Positions 6,616 through 15,777 are shown, counted from the stretch's first letter. The stretch is 29,951 nucleotides of DNA from F23-B02 sp963629425 (GCA_963629425.1 CAVGIU010000009.1:1-29951), one strand, 5' to 3'. The notes: generated from the letters alone by a model not told the origin. Made by a program: numbers and translations.

Positions 6616-7453
6616 TTTTTAAAGTTCTCTCCTTCGCCGCGGCGAGGATATTTTTCATAAGCTGAGCGCGCGTCATCGGTCCGACGCCGCCGGGCACGGG
6701 CGTTATAAAGCTCGCCTTCTTCTCGACCTCGTCAAAGCACACGTCGCCGAAAAATTTCCCCGTTTCGGGGTCGCGGTTCATAGCCACGTCGATGACGACA
6801 ACGCCGTCCTTGACCATATCGCCGCTTATAAGCCGCGGTGAGCCTGCGGCAACGATGAGTATATCCGCCTGCCTTGTCATCGACGCGAGATCCTTCGTAT
6901 GCCGGTGGCAGTAGGTCACCGTCGCGTCGGCGTTTAAAAGCATCAGCCCCATCGGGCGGCCGACAATGTTGCTGCGGCCGACGATGACGCAGTGCTTCCC
7001 GTCGGGCGAGATGCCGTATTCCCTCAGCATGGCCATGATACCCGCCGGCGTGCACGGCATCAGGCAGCCCTCGCCCGTGACCATTTTGCCGACGTTTATC
7101 GGATGGAACGCATCAACGTCCTTTTCCGGCGCTATCGCGTTTATTACCTTGCGCTCGTTTATCTGCTCCGGCAGCGGCAGCTGCACCAGAATGCCGTCAA
7201 CCGCGTCGTCATTATTAAGCTTGTCTATAAGCTCTAAAAGCTCCGCCTCCGCCACGGTATCCGGCAGGTCGTATCTTAGACTGTCGATGCTGCACTTTGC
7301 GCAGTCGCGCTCCTTATTGCGCACATATATCTGCGACGCCGGATCCTCGCCGACGAGCACCGCCGCAAGGCACGGTCTGCGCCGCATCGTTTCTGCTTCG
7401 ACTCTGACCTGTGCGCAGATCTTCTCCGAAAGTTTTTTCCCATCTATAAGCAT
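6608..7453 (-). CDS. folD: Bifunctional methylenetetrahydrofolate dehydrogenase / methenyl-THF cyclohydrolase
   Basis: 281 residues, full length. It oxidises 5,10-methylene-THF with NADP+ and hydrolyses the product to 10-formyl-THF in the cytoplasm. Seen: Y43-V-R-N-K47 (catalytic Tyr and Lys), GILVQLPLP at 88-95, KDVDAFH with D114, the nucleotide-binding IVGRSNIVGRP at 157-167, and the terminal TPVPGGVGPMT at 251-261. It sits in an operon between the C_GCAxxG_C_C protein, 42 bases upstream, and the acyltransferase. The ribosome site AAGGAG (7477-7482) is 23 bases from the ATG, but a perfect TGCGCT/AGCGCA hairpin lies between them, which would shorten the effective gap to about 9 bases. Confidence 0.97.
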   Translation of the reverse strand: MLIDGKKLSEKICAQVRVEAETMRRRPCLAAVLVGEDPASQIYVRNKERDCAKCSIDSLRYDLPDTVAEAELLELIDKLNNDDAVDGILVQLPLPEQINERKVINAIAPEKDVDAFHPINVGKMVTGEGCLMPCTPAGIMAMLREYGISPDGKHCVIVGRSNIVGRPMGLMLLNADATVTYCHRHTKDLASMTRQADILIVAAGSPRLISGDMVKDGVVVIDVAMNRDPETGKFFGDVCFDEVEKKASFITPVPGGVGPMTRAQLMKNILAAAKERTLKNG

Positions 7454-7462
7454 CTTTTCAAT

Positions 7463-7482
7463 TGCGCTTTAGCGCACTCCTT
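7463..7482 (-). promoter_or_regulatory. Ribosome site of folD separated from its start by a hairpin
   Basis: AAGGAG at 7477-7482 is followed by an inverted repeat (7463-7468 and 7471-7476) and then nine bases to the ATG at 7453. Folding of the 14-base hairpin would place the ribosome site at a normal distance. Confidence 0.55.
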
Positions 7483-7494
7483 ATATGCGATACA

Positions 7495-7896
7495 TTATTT
7501 TTTCTCAAAAATCTTCTCTGCAAGCTCGGCGGCATCCTCGACGCAGCCGCGGCAGGAGCGCAGAACTACGCCGGTGTCTCTGCCCTTTAATTCGCGGCAG
7601 AAAACAGAGCCGTTTTTTGCCTCAAACTCGCGCAGAAGCTCGGCAGCCTTGTCCGATGCCGCTCCGTCGAGCGCGGCGGGATCGTCGTCGTTACGCCCAC
7701 CCTCTGCCATGTTCATCGCGGCCACCGCGCCCAGCAGCGCGCCGCAGTATTTGAACGCACCTCCGCCGTAGCGGCGAACGAGCGCCTTCATTTCGCCTTC
7801 ATCTATGCCGGCCTTATCGCAGAATGCGCAGCCGACCGCCATCGCGCAGTTGCAGCCCGAGGCGTGGTACTGCGCGGCAAGTTCCTTTTTGCTCAT
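7495..7896 (-). CDS. C_GCAxxG_C_C family probable redox protein
   Basis: 133 residues with the cysteine pattern of this family: C15-N-C17 and C23 near the N-terminus (HASGCNCAMAVGCAF), RRYGGGAF before C51-GALLGA, then C100-RELKG and C115-RGC118 at the end. The cysteines are thought to bind metal or form redox disulphides; no enzyme activity is established for the family. Start at the ATG at 7896 with GGAGG 8 bases upstream; the longer upstream frame crosses the promoter. First gene of an operon with folD and the acyltransferase-3 gene. Confidence 0.85.
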   Translation of the reverse strand: MSKKELAAQYHASGCNCAMAVGCAFCDKAGIDEGEMKALVRRYGGGAFKYCGALLGAVAAMNMAEGGRNDDDPAALDGAASDKAAELLREFEAKNGSVFCRELKGRDTGVVLRSCRGCVEDAAELAEKIFEKK

Positions 7897-7935
7897 ATTA
7901 TCATCCTCCGAAAATCTACATATCAATATAAGCAT

Positions 7936-7964
7936 ATCATAAACCATAGTCTGTCCGCTGTCAA
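7936..7964 (-). promoter_or_regulatory. Promoter of the C_GCAxxG_C_C-folD operon
   Basis: Minus strand -35 TTGACA (7959-7964) and -10 TATGAT (7936-7941), 17 bases apart. Confidence 0.8.
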
Positions 7965-7991
7965 AGAAATTACGCTTTGAACTGTATTGTA

Positions 7992-8062
7992 TTGACATAG
8001 AGCTTTAGACATAATATACTAAATGCAATGACAAAAGATAAACGAATTAATATATTATTAAT
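7992..8062 (+). promoter_or_regulatory. Promoter and possible operator of dehydratase locus B
   Basis: -35 TTGACA (7992-7997) and -10 TATACT (8015-8020), 17 bases apart. In the leader, perfect 7-bp arms ATTAATA (8046-8052) and TATTAAT (8056-8062) flank 3 bases just before the ribosome site. This differs from the TTGTGA dyads of locus A, so control is probably separate. Confidence 0.72.
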
Positions 8063-8077
8063 GTTTTGGGAGGGAGT

Positions 8078-9268
8078 ATGAAAGACTTAAAGCACCTTAT
8101 CTACTTTGAGCACCTGCTCGACGAGGCCGGGAACGAGCTCGTCATGCAGGCGATATCGGAGGGAAAGAAGGCTGTGGGTTACACCTGTTATCACATGCCG
8201 GAGGTTTTGCTCAACCTCGATAACTGCTTTTCCGTCCGAATGAGAGCGCCGCGCACGGGCTCACTGGAGGTATCGACCTATTACATGACCAACTACCTGT
8301 GCGGCTACACGAAGGCACTTGTCGAGCGCGGAATCGAGGGCGGCTATAACTTCCTGTCGGCGCTGGCCGGCGGCGAAACCTGCACCGAGATGAACCGTGC
8401 GCTCGAGCATTTTGAGCTTTTAAACCTCGTGAAGAACGATAAATTCTTCGTATCGTTCATTGACGTGCCGTTCAAGGTAACGCCCCACGGCATCGCGCAC
8501 TACAAAAATCAGCTTCAGAAAAAGGTTCTCGAGCCTCTGCATGAGAAATACGGCACCGACATTTCCGACGCCGCCATCCGCCGCGCCGTCGCCGAGCACA
8601 ACGAGGTCTGCCGCATCATTACAGAGATCGGCGAATACCGCAAGCTCGACAATCCCCCGATAACGGGCTACGAGTTCCACGTTCTGTGCCTCGTTTCCTA
8701 CTGCTGCCCGAAGTATCTCATAATCGACAAGCTGCGCGAGACGCTCGAGGAGGTCAAAACACGAGTTCCCGACGAAAAATGCGCACACCGCGCACGCGTC
8801 GTCGTTGTCGGAAGTGAGATAGACGATCTTGACTTCACGCGCACGGTCGAGCAGTCGGGCGCACTGATCGTAGCCGACCGCTTCTGCTTCGGCTCCTTCC
8901 CCGGCAGGCAGGAGATCATCCTAAATGACGAAGAGCCCGCTCTCGATCAGATCTGCCGCTTCTATCAGGAAACGAGCCAGTGCCCGCGCTACATGTCGCA
9001 GGATAAGGTCCACGACCGCTATGATTTTGTCGACAAGCTCGCAAAGGACTTTAACGCCCAGGGCATTATTTACGAACAGATGAAGTTCTGTGAGTTCTGG
9101 GGCTATGAAAGGGCGCTTGCCTCGCACGTCATGACGGAGCTGTATAATTACCCCACCGTCTGCGTTGACAGAGAGTACACCGGCAACGCCTCCGGCCAGC
9201 TTCGCACGCGCGTTCAGGCGTTTGTCGAGAGTCTCGAAATAAAACAGATCAATAAGGGAGGACGCTGA
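8078..9268 (+). CDS. 2-hydroxyacyl-CoA dehydratase family, small subunit (locus B)
   Basis: 396 residues, close paralogue of the protein at 2376-3572; the two begin with the same nine residues, MKDLKHLIY. C37 (GYTC-x-x-x-PEVLL), C75 and C102 (GGETC) occupy identical positions and are the expected [4Fe-4S] ligands. The C-terminal GQLRTRVQAFVES signature is present. Starts at the ATG at 8078 behind GGGAGGGAG. It ends one base before the large-subunit gene, whose ribosome site GGAGGACG lies inside its 3' end. By family knowledge it forms a heterodimer with that subunit and requires an ATP-driven activator encoded elsewhere. Substrate not known. Confidence 0.88.
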   Translation: MKDLKHLIYFEHLLDEAGNELVMQAISEGKKAVGYTCYHMPEVLLNLDNCFSVRMRAPRTGSLEVSTYYMTNYLCGYTKALVERGIEGGYNFLSALAGGETCTEMNRALEHFELLNLVKNDKFFVSFIDVPFKVTPHGIAHYKNQLQKKVLEPLHEKYGTDISDAAIRRAVAEHNEVCRIITEIGEYRKLDNPPITGYEFHVLCLVSYCCPKYLIIDKLRETLEEVKTRVPDEKCAHRARVVVVGSEIDDLDFTRTVEQSGALIVADRFCFGSFPGRQEIILNDEEPALDQICRFYQETSQCPRYMSQDKVHDRYDFVDKLAKDFNAQGIIYEQMKFCEFWGYERALASHVMTELYNYPTVCVDREYTGNASGQLRTRVQAFVESLEIKQINKGGR

Positions 9269-9269
9269 C

Positions 9270-10814
9270 ATGGCAGGAAAACCGAGAAATTTGGGGCTTA
9301 CCTACATAGACAAGACCGGCGTTCGCCGCTGGCGCGAATGGCGCGGCATAAAGGATACGCTCGTTGACTATGCATGGTGGTGCGTCATGTGGAAGGATAT
9401 GATAAAATTCGTCCTCCAGTCGCCCCTGCAGGTCGTCAAGGGTATATTCCGCTATCGCTGGATGCTGACCTATCTGACGCTGCCGCAGTTTATCGACCGC
9501 CAGCTTGAGGGCATGCGCGGCGTGCAGCTCAAGGCCGGCCATCTCCTGTACGATATCATCATAAAGCACACCATCGATATCATTGCAGACACATTTAACG
9601 CCGATCAGAACATCGGCGGCAAAAAGTCGCTTGCCGACCGCATCGTCTGCTTTGACGAGCTCGTTCCGACCGAGCTCATGGCCGGCTTCCCGAATCTCAT
9701 CGGCATCCCGGTGCAGACTATCCCCATCTTCCTTTCATCGATGATAAACCAGCAGCTTCCGCCGGTGTATCTGGACGCGATTGAAAACTTCGGCGTTCCG
9801 GCGGACGTATGTCCCCTGCCGTCGGCGGAAGCCGGCGTCGCCGCCGAGGGCGATTTCCCCATCTTCGGCAAGTGCTTCATCGCCTGCAACATGCCCTGCG
9901 ACGGCAGCATCATGACCACATCGTTCCAGGATCGCTATTTCAAGCTGCCGACCTACTGTCTCGGCGTTCCGCTGCGCTATAACGACGATGTCGACGCACA
10001 GGAATACGCCGTCGAGGAGCTACGCGGCTGCATAAAATTCATTGAAGATCACACGGGCGAAAAGTTCGACTGGGACGCCTTCGCAAAGGCGCTTGAGAGC
10101 TACAATGAGGTAACGCGCTTCCATCTCGACCTGTGGGAGATAAACCGCACAGACTATCCGCAGATAACCGGTCCCTCGCCGTGGCTGTACCGTATGTACA
10201 CCTATCATCTGCAAGGCGGCATGGATCAGCGCTTCAACAAGGCCGACAAGAAAGTTCATAAGCTCATGACCGACGCCTACGAAAAGCGTCTGCCCTGCTC
10301 GGCCGAAATGCGCCACAAGGCGCTCGTTTGGTCCTGCCCTGCTAACTACTACACCAACTTCTCCAACTGGCTCGAGCAGTGCTGGGGCATCGTATCCGTC
10401 ATGGATATGGAAACGCACATCTCACAGGTCATTATCGACACCTCCACGCCCGAGACGATGCTCAAAGGCGTTGCGCTGACCTATCAGCGCGCTACCATGC
10501 GCAAGCACACCAAGGGCGGCTTCAAAAACGCGGTCGACGAGATGTGGCGCGTGGCAGAGGAGTACAATGTCGACACGATCATAATGTACGATCAGATCTC
10601 CTGCAAGGGCATGGACGGACTTCAGGGCATTTTCGACGAGCAGGCGCGCGAGCGAAACATAAACTTCATCTGGGTGCAGCAGGATCTCATGGATCCGCGC
10701 ACGATCTCGCGCCGCGATATGCGCCGCCAGGTCAACCAGTACATGCAGAGCGTCCTGCGCGAGACCCCCGTCGACCCCACCCTCCTCGATTTCGACGACT
10801 GCGACGCTTTTTAA
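9270..10814 (+). CDS. 2-hydroxyacyl-CoA dehydratase family, large subunit (locus B)
   Basis: 514 residues, paralogue of the locus A large subunit. Conserved points: WREWRGIKDT at 21-30, VPTELMAGFPNL at 132-143, C181 in PADVCPL, ACNMPCD with C210, C445 in ISCKGMDG and PRTISRRDMRRQ near 476-487. As in locus A the first canonical cluster cysteine is missing: the position four residues before the VP proline is Asp129. So this subunit offers two of the three usual ligands plus C202 and C206 nearby. It may bind the cluster differently or mainly serve substrate binding. The stop codon lies in the T-run that begins element E3. Cytoplasmic; substrate unknown. Confidence 0.85.
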   Translation: MAGKPRNLGLTYIDKTGVRRWREWRGIKDTLVDYAWWCVMWKDMIKFVLQSPLQVVKGIFRYRWMLTYLTLPQFIDRQLEGMRGVQLKAGHLLYDIIIKHTIDIIADTFNADQNIGGKKSLADRIVCFDELVPTELMAGFPNLIGIPVQTIPIFLSSMINQQLPPVYLDAIENFGVPADVCPLPSAEAGVAAEGDFPIFGKCFIACNMPCDGSIMTTSFQDRYFKLPTYCLGVPLRYNDDVDAQEYAVEELRGCIKFIEDHTGEKFDWDAFAKALESYNEVTRFHLDLWEINRTDYPQITGPSPWLYRMYTYHLQGGMDQRFNKADKKVHKLMTDAYEKRLPCSAEMRHKALVWSCPANYYTNFSNWLEQCWGIVSVMDMETHISQVIIDTSTPETMLKGVALTYQRATMRKHTKGGFKNAVDEMWRVAEEYNVDTIIMYDQISCKGMDGLQGIFDEQARERNINFIWVQQDLMDPRTISRRDMRRQVNQYMQSVLRETPVDPTLLDFDDCDAF

Positions 10815-11231
10815 CAGTGAATTGACGCAGATACGGATACGGTGATTGCGGATGCCCGGTATCGCACCTGCCGGCAAAACCGTGAAACTATCGCTTCCCG
10901 ATAGTGCAGTGCGAATTTGTATCGCATCCCTGTAGGGAACAGGCTTGCCCGTTCCGCTTCCGAAAAATTGGTTGACGCTAAAATTTATAATGTAAAAAAG
11001 AGAGTGCAGACTCAGTTTCTGCACTCTCTTCATTTTCACTTGCATTTGATTTCAGGTCCCGGCCATGCGAGCGATCAATGGTTGCCCCTACAGGGGTGCG
11101 GTGGGGCACCGTAACGCGGCGCAAAATTTTCCTCGCACTTGCGGGAAGCGACAGACTCACGATTTCGTCGGCATTATCGAACCGGGCACCGACAAAAACG
11201 TATCCGTAGCAGCCTTAATTCGCCTCTAAAA
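10808..11231. repeat. Intergenic element E3 (about 424 bp, possibly composite)
   Basis: The left end (TTTTTAACAGTGAATTGACGC) carries the inner block GATACGG, GATTGCGG, CCCGGTATCG, CAAAACCG. The right end, read on the minus strand, is TTTTAGAGGCGAATTAAGGC with GGATACG, TTTTTGTCGG and CCCGGTTCGA. The interior holds GTAGGGAACAGG...CCCGTTCC (also in E4 and E9) and the GAGTGCAGA terminator hairpin (also in E1, E8). The left end overlaps the stop codon of the dehydratase large subunit; the right end supplies the stop of the thioesterase gene. Confidence 0.72.
10999..11029. terminator. Bidirectional terminator-like hairpin inside E3
   Basis: Perfect 12-bp stem AGAGAGTGCAGA / TCTGCACTCTCT around a 7-base loop, with an A-run on the left and T-rich sequence on the right. 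It lies between the convergent dehydratase and thioesterase genes and could terminate both. Confidence 0.7.
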
Positions 11232-11613
11232 TATAAATTTCAAAGGTGCCTTTGGCGGTGAGTGTGCCGTTATCGTCGTAAACGCAGGTATCGACGACGT
11301 TGACGGTGCGGCCGTGCTTTATGATCTTCGCCTCGCAGCGCAGCTTTTTGCCCTTATTCGGGCGCATGAAATAAAGGTTGCCGCTGAGCGTGACAAAGGT
11401 TTCGGCGCGCTGACCGACCACGACTCCGGCCGCAACATCGCACAGGGAATAAACAAAACCGCCGTGCGCCATACCCAGGGGATTGAGCGACTCCGGGCGC
11501 AGCTCGGCCTCTACGACAGAGAAGTCGGGGCCTATATCGGTCGTGTAGATATGATTATACTTATTATACTCGCAGCGAGAGTTTACAAGATCAAGATATT
11601 TCTGCTTATCCAT
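11215..11613 (-). CDS. PaaI-type hotdog thioesterase
   Basis: 132 residues, single hotdog domain. The signature N44-P-L-G-M-A-H50-G-G52 followed by D59 in SLCDVAAG matches the PaaI/4HBT acyl-CoA thioesterase group. LSGNLYFMRPNKGKKLRCEA fits the hotdog sheet. Such enzymes hydrolyse acyl-CoA thioesters in the cytoplasm, often to recycle CoA from dead-end products. It lies 38 bases downstream of the Clp gene on the same strand, with no link expected from function. Its last residues LEAN and the TAA stop are encoded by the terminal repeat of element E3. Substrate not predictable. Confidence 0.88.
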   Translation of the reverse strand: MDKQKYLDLVNSRCEYNKYNHIYTTDIGPDFSVVEAELRPESLNPLGMAHGGFVYSLCDVAAGVVVGQRAETFVTLSGNLYFMRPNKGKKLRCEAKIIKHGRTVNVVDTCVYDDNGTLTAKGTFEIYILEAN

Positions 11614-11651
11614 AGTTTTGCCTCCGCAAAAAATACGGAGAACATTATATC

Positions 11652-13919
<2,268 letters not shown>

Positions 13920-13970
13920 GGTCTCTTCCCCCTTGTGCACATATTAATACATCGGCCGTGCCGATACTGT

Positions 13971-13999
13971 CGTATACGGGATTATTGCCAAATTGCAAA
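13971..13999 (-). promoter_or_regulatory. Possible promoter of the Clp gene
   Basis: Minus strand TTTGCA (13994-13999) and TATACG (13971-13976), 17 bases apart. No CtsR heptad repeat or CIRCE element is seen. The -35 box lies in one arm of a 10-bp inverted repeat whose other arm holds the -35 box of the divergent ferredoxin promoter. Confidence 0.5.
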
Positions 14000-14026
14000 A
14001 TTTATAGTTATAAACTTCAATTTACA

Positions 14027-14055
14027 TTTGCAATTTTAAAAATATGTGTTACAAT
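14027..14055 (+). promoter_or_regulatory. Promoter of the ferredoxin gene
   Basis: TTTGCA (14027-14032) and TACAAT (14050-14055), 17 bases apart. The transcript would have a leader of about 60 bases before the ATG at 14122. Confidence 0.6.
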
Positions 14056-14121
14056 GCACTTGCAAGACATAGGTAAGACCTGAATCCCTATTGAGCGAAC
14101 AACACATATGGAGGTTACATC

Positions 14122-14289
14122 ATGGCTTTTGTAATTACTGACGAGTGCCTGTCCTGCGGTTCCTGCGCAGCACAGTGCCCTGCTGAAGCTATCTCTATGG
14201 GCGATCTTCACTACGAGATCGATCCCGACAAGTGCCTTGAGTGCGGTGCTTGTGCAGCACAGTGCCCTGCAGAGGCAATCGAGGGTTAA
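14122..14289 (+). CDS. 2[4Fe-4S] ferredoxin (clostridial type), 55 aa
   Basis: Short gene starting MAFVITDECLSCGSCAAQCP. Two C-x2-C-x2-C-x3-C-P motifs (DECLSCGSCAAQCP and DKCLECGACAAQCP) bind two [4Fe-4S] clusters, as in classic clostridial ferredoxins of about 55 residues. It is a soluble low-potential electron carrier. By family knowledge it could donate electrons to the 2-hydroxyacyl-CoA dehydratase activator, but it is used widely in anaerobes. GGAGG lies 7 bases before the ATG. Monocistronic: own promoter upstream and strong terminator directly after. Confidence 0.97.
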   Translation: MAFVITDECLSCGSCAAQCPAEAISMGDLHYEIDPDKCLECGACAAQCPAEAIEG

Positions 14290-14307
14290 TCCCCCTTCGA
14301 GATCTGA

Positions 14308-14344
14308 AAAAACGCGGTATGGAAAAACCATACCGCGTTTTTTT
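14308..14344 (+). terminator. Terminator of the ferredoxin gene
   Basis: Perfect stem ACGCGGTATGG (14312-14322) / CCATACCGCGT (14328-14338), 5-base loop, then a T-run that merges with the left end of element E4. Confidence 0.92.
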
Positions 14345-14640
14345 AGTGGCGAATTAAGGCTCATACTGATACGTTTTTTGCGTCAGCCCTGTATCGGGAA
14401 TGCCGGCAAAACCGGAAAACCGCAGCCTCCCGTAAGTGCAATAACAATTTACGCCGCACTGTGTAGGGAACGGGCAAGCCCGTTCCGCATGCCCCGGTTT
14501 TCTCCGCGCTCTCCGGTCGGGCTGACATAAAATTTGGCTCGCAGTATTGGGCTGCGGCAGTCTTACGGTTTCGTCGGTAGGTGCGATACCGGGCCGCCGC
14601 AATAACCGTATCCGTAGGAGCGTCCGTACGCAGCTAAAAA
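14340..14640. repeat. Intergenic element E4 (complete, about 300 bp)
   Basis: Left end TTTTTAGTGGCGAATTAAGG and right end, minus strand, TTTTTAGCTGCGTACGGACG. Each is followed by the inner block (GATACG, TTGCG, CCC-GTATCG, GC-AAACCG; on the right CTACGGATACGG, TATTGCGG, CCCGGTATCG, CGAAACCG). The interior holds the perfect hairpin GGAACGGGC-AA-GCCCGTTCC and CTCTCCGGTCGGGCTGAC, also seen in E9. It is wedged exactly between the T-runs of the ferredoxin terminator and the rplL terminator. Confidence 0.8.
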
Positions 14641-14670
14641 AACCTCCGTTCGAAATGAACGGAGGTTTTT
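14636..14670 (-). terminator. Terminator of the rplJ-rplL operon
   Basis: Perfect 11-bp stem AACCTCCGTTC (14641-14651) / GAACGGAGGTT (14657-14667). It is flanked by an A-run and a T-run, so it works on the minus strand and is nearly symmetrical. Confidence 0.92.
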
Positions 14671-14689
14671 GTTCTTGCTAAGTAAATTC

Positions 14690-15061
14690 TTACTTGATCT
14701 CGACTGCTGCGCCGACTGCCTCGAGCTGAGCCTTGAGAGCCTCTGCGTCTTCCTTGGAAATGCCTTCCTTGACAGCAACGGGAACCTTCTCGACCATTGC
14801 CTTTGCCTCTGCCAGGCCAAGACCGGTGATGCCGCGGATCTCCTTGATGACCTTGATCTTCTCTGCGCCGAAGCTGGTCATAACAACGTCGAACTCAGTC
14901 TTCTCTGCGGCAGCCTCTGCTGCGCCGCCTGCTGCGGGAGCTGCTGCTGCAACTGCGGAGACACCGAAGGTCTCGCAGATCTCATCAACGAGCTCCTTGA
15001 GCTCGAGAACGGAAAGAGCCTTGATCTCGTCGATCATGGCGGTGATTTTTTCGCTTGCCAT
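14690..15061 (-). CDS. rplL: Ribosomal protein L7/L12
   Basis: 123 residues. It has the N-terminal dimerisation helices (ITAMIDEIKALSVLELKELV), an Ala/Gly-rich hinge at about 40-55 and the C-terminal domain (EFDVVMTSFGAEKIKVIKEI, then GLGLAEAKAMVEKVP). It forms the ribosomal stalk that recruits elongation factors. Start at the ATG at 15061 with GGAGG 8 bases upstream. Follows rplJ by 39 bases. A terminator follows at once, and rpoB/rpoC, the usual downstream neighbours, are not here. Confidence 0.98.
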   Translation of the reverse strand: MASEKITAMIDEIKALSVLELKELVDEICETFGVSAVAAAAPAAGGAAEAAAEKTEFDVVMTSFGAEKIKVIKEIRGITGLGLAEAKAMVEKVPVAVKEGISKEDAEALKAQLEAVGAAVEIK

Positions 15062-15100
15062 TATAATTTCCTCCAAATTTTAATGTGTGATGCAGCCGGA

Positions 15101-15628
15101 TTATTCTGCTGCTTCTGCGGGAGCGGCTGCGCCGCCCTTCTGCTCGACGACTTCGCTCAGAGCAACTGCAAGGCCGCCCATGATTGCATTCAGGGAGCCT
15201 GCCAGCTTCGAGTACAGGTCGTTCTTGCTGGTGAGCGTGGACAGCTCTGCTATCTCCTGCTCGCTGAGGATCTTGCCCTCCATGAAAGCTGCTTTGATAT
15301 TGAACTTATCGCCGAGCTTCTTGGAGTAATCGCTGATGATACGGAACGGAGCGATGGGGTCCTCGGTGCTGGTTGCCATGGATGTGCTGCCGTTGAGGAC
15401 GGGATCGAGTTCCTTCATTCCGGCCTTGTCGATAGCGATCCTGGTAAGGGTGTTCTTGACGACGGTGTAGTCGACGCCCTCCTTGCGCATCTCGGTACGC
15501 AGCGCCGTATCTTCGGCCACGGTGATGCCCTGGTAATCGACCAGGATACCTGCGCTTGCTGCGTTGATGCGCTCGACGAGTGCTTCTACGATCGCCTGCT
15601 TCTCGCTGAGAACTTTTGCGTTAGGCAT
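15101..15628 (-). CDS. rplJ: Ribosomal protein L10
   Basis: 175 residues, full length, anchor of the L7/L12 stalk on 23S rRNA. Seen: the N-terminal LSEKQAIVEALVERI, GILVDYQGITV, VVKNTLTRIA and the C-terminal helix that binds L12 dimers (SEVVEQKGGAAAPAEAAE). A ribosome site GGAGG (15641-15645 reversed) is 12 bases from the ATG, slightly long. It is preceded by a clear L10 autoregulatory leader and a strong promoter. rplK and rplA, common upstream neighbours, are absent; the aspartate-pathway operon lies there instead. Confidence 0.98.
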   Translation of the reverse strand: MPNAKVLSEKQAIVEALVERINAASAGILVDYQGITVAEDTALRTEMRKEGVDYTVVKNTLTRIAIDKAGMKELDPVLNGSTSMATSTEDPIAPFRIISDYSKKLGDKFNIKAAFMEGKILSEQEIAELSTLTSKNDLYSKLAGSLNAIMGGLAVALSEVVEQKGGAAAPAEAAE

Positions 15629-15663
15629 GTGTGTTTTTCACCTCCACACTAATGTTCACGCTC

Positions 15664-15772
15664 ATAAAGAAAACCTCCACATCCGAAGACATGGAGGCTG
15701 TAAGCAATCAAAATATGATGCCATCCTCGGCAGGATTTACACCATAAAGATACCTGCTGTCTTTGGAGCGCT
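15664..15772 (-). ncRNA. Ribosomal protein L10 leader (autoregulatory RNA)
   Basis: Minus-strand leader of rplJ. It contains the hallmark CAAAGACAGCAGG (complement of 15754-15766) and the later AAATCCTGCCGAGG, which form the kink-turn stem bound by the L10(L12)4 complex. An attenuator hairpin CCTCCATGTC-TTCG-GATGTGGAGG follows (15674-15697), then TTTTCTTT. Excess L10 is expected to favour termination. Confidence 0.9.
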
Positions 15773-15777
15773 CAGAT

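Noticed and set aside
8046..8062. The ATTAATA/TATTAAT dyad as a third site for the GntR-type regulator
   Set aside because: It lacks the TTGTGA half-site found at both ends of the GntR-dehydratase intergenic region.
13920..14060. CtsR or HrcA heat-shock operator upstream of the Clp gene
   Set aside because: Neither the GGTCAAA heptad repeat nor the CIRCE inverted repeat is present.
15664..15772. T-box or amino-acid riboswitch upstream of rplJ
   Set aside because: The CAAAGACAGCAGG and CCTGCCGAGG segments and the position match the known L10 leader.
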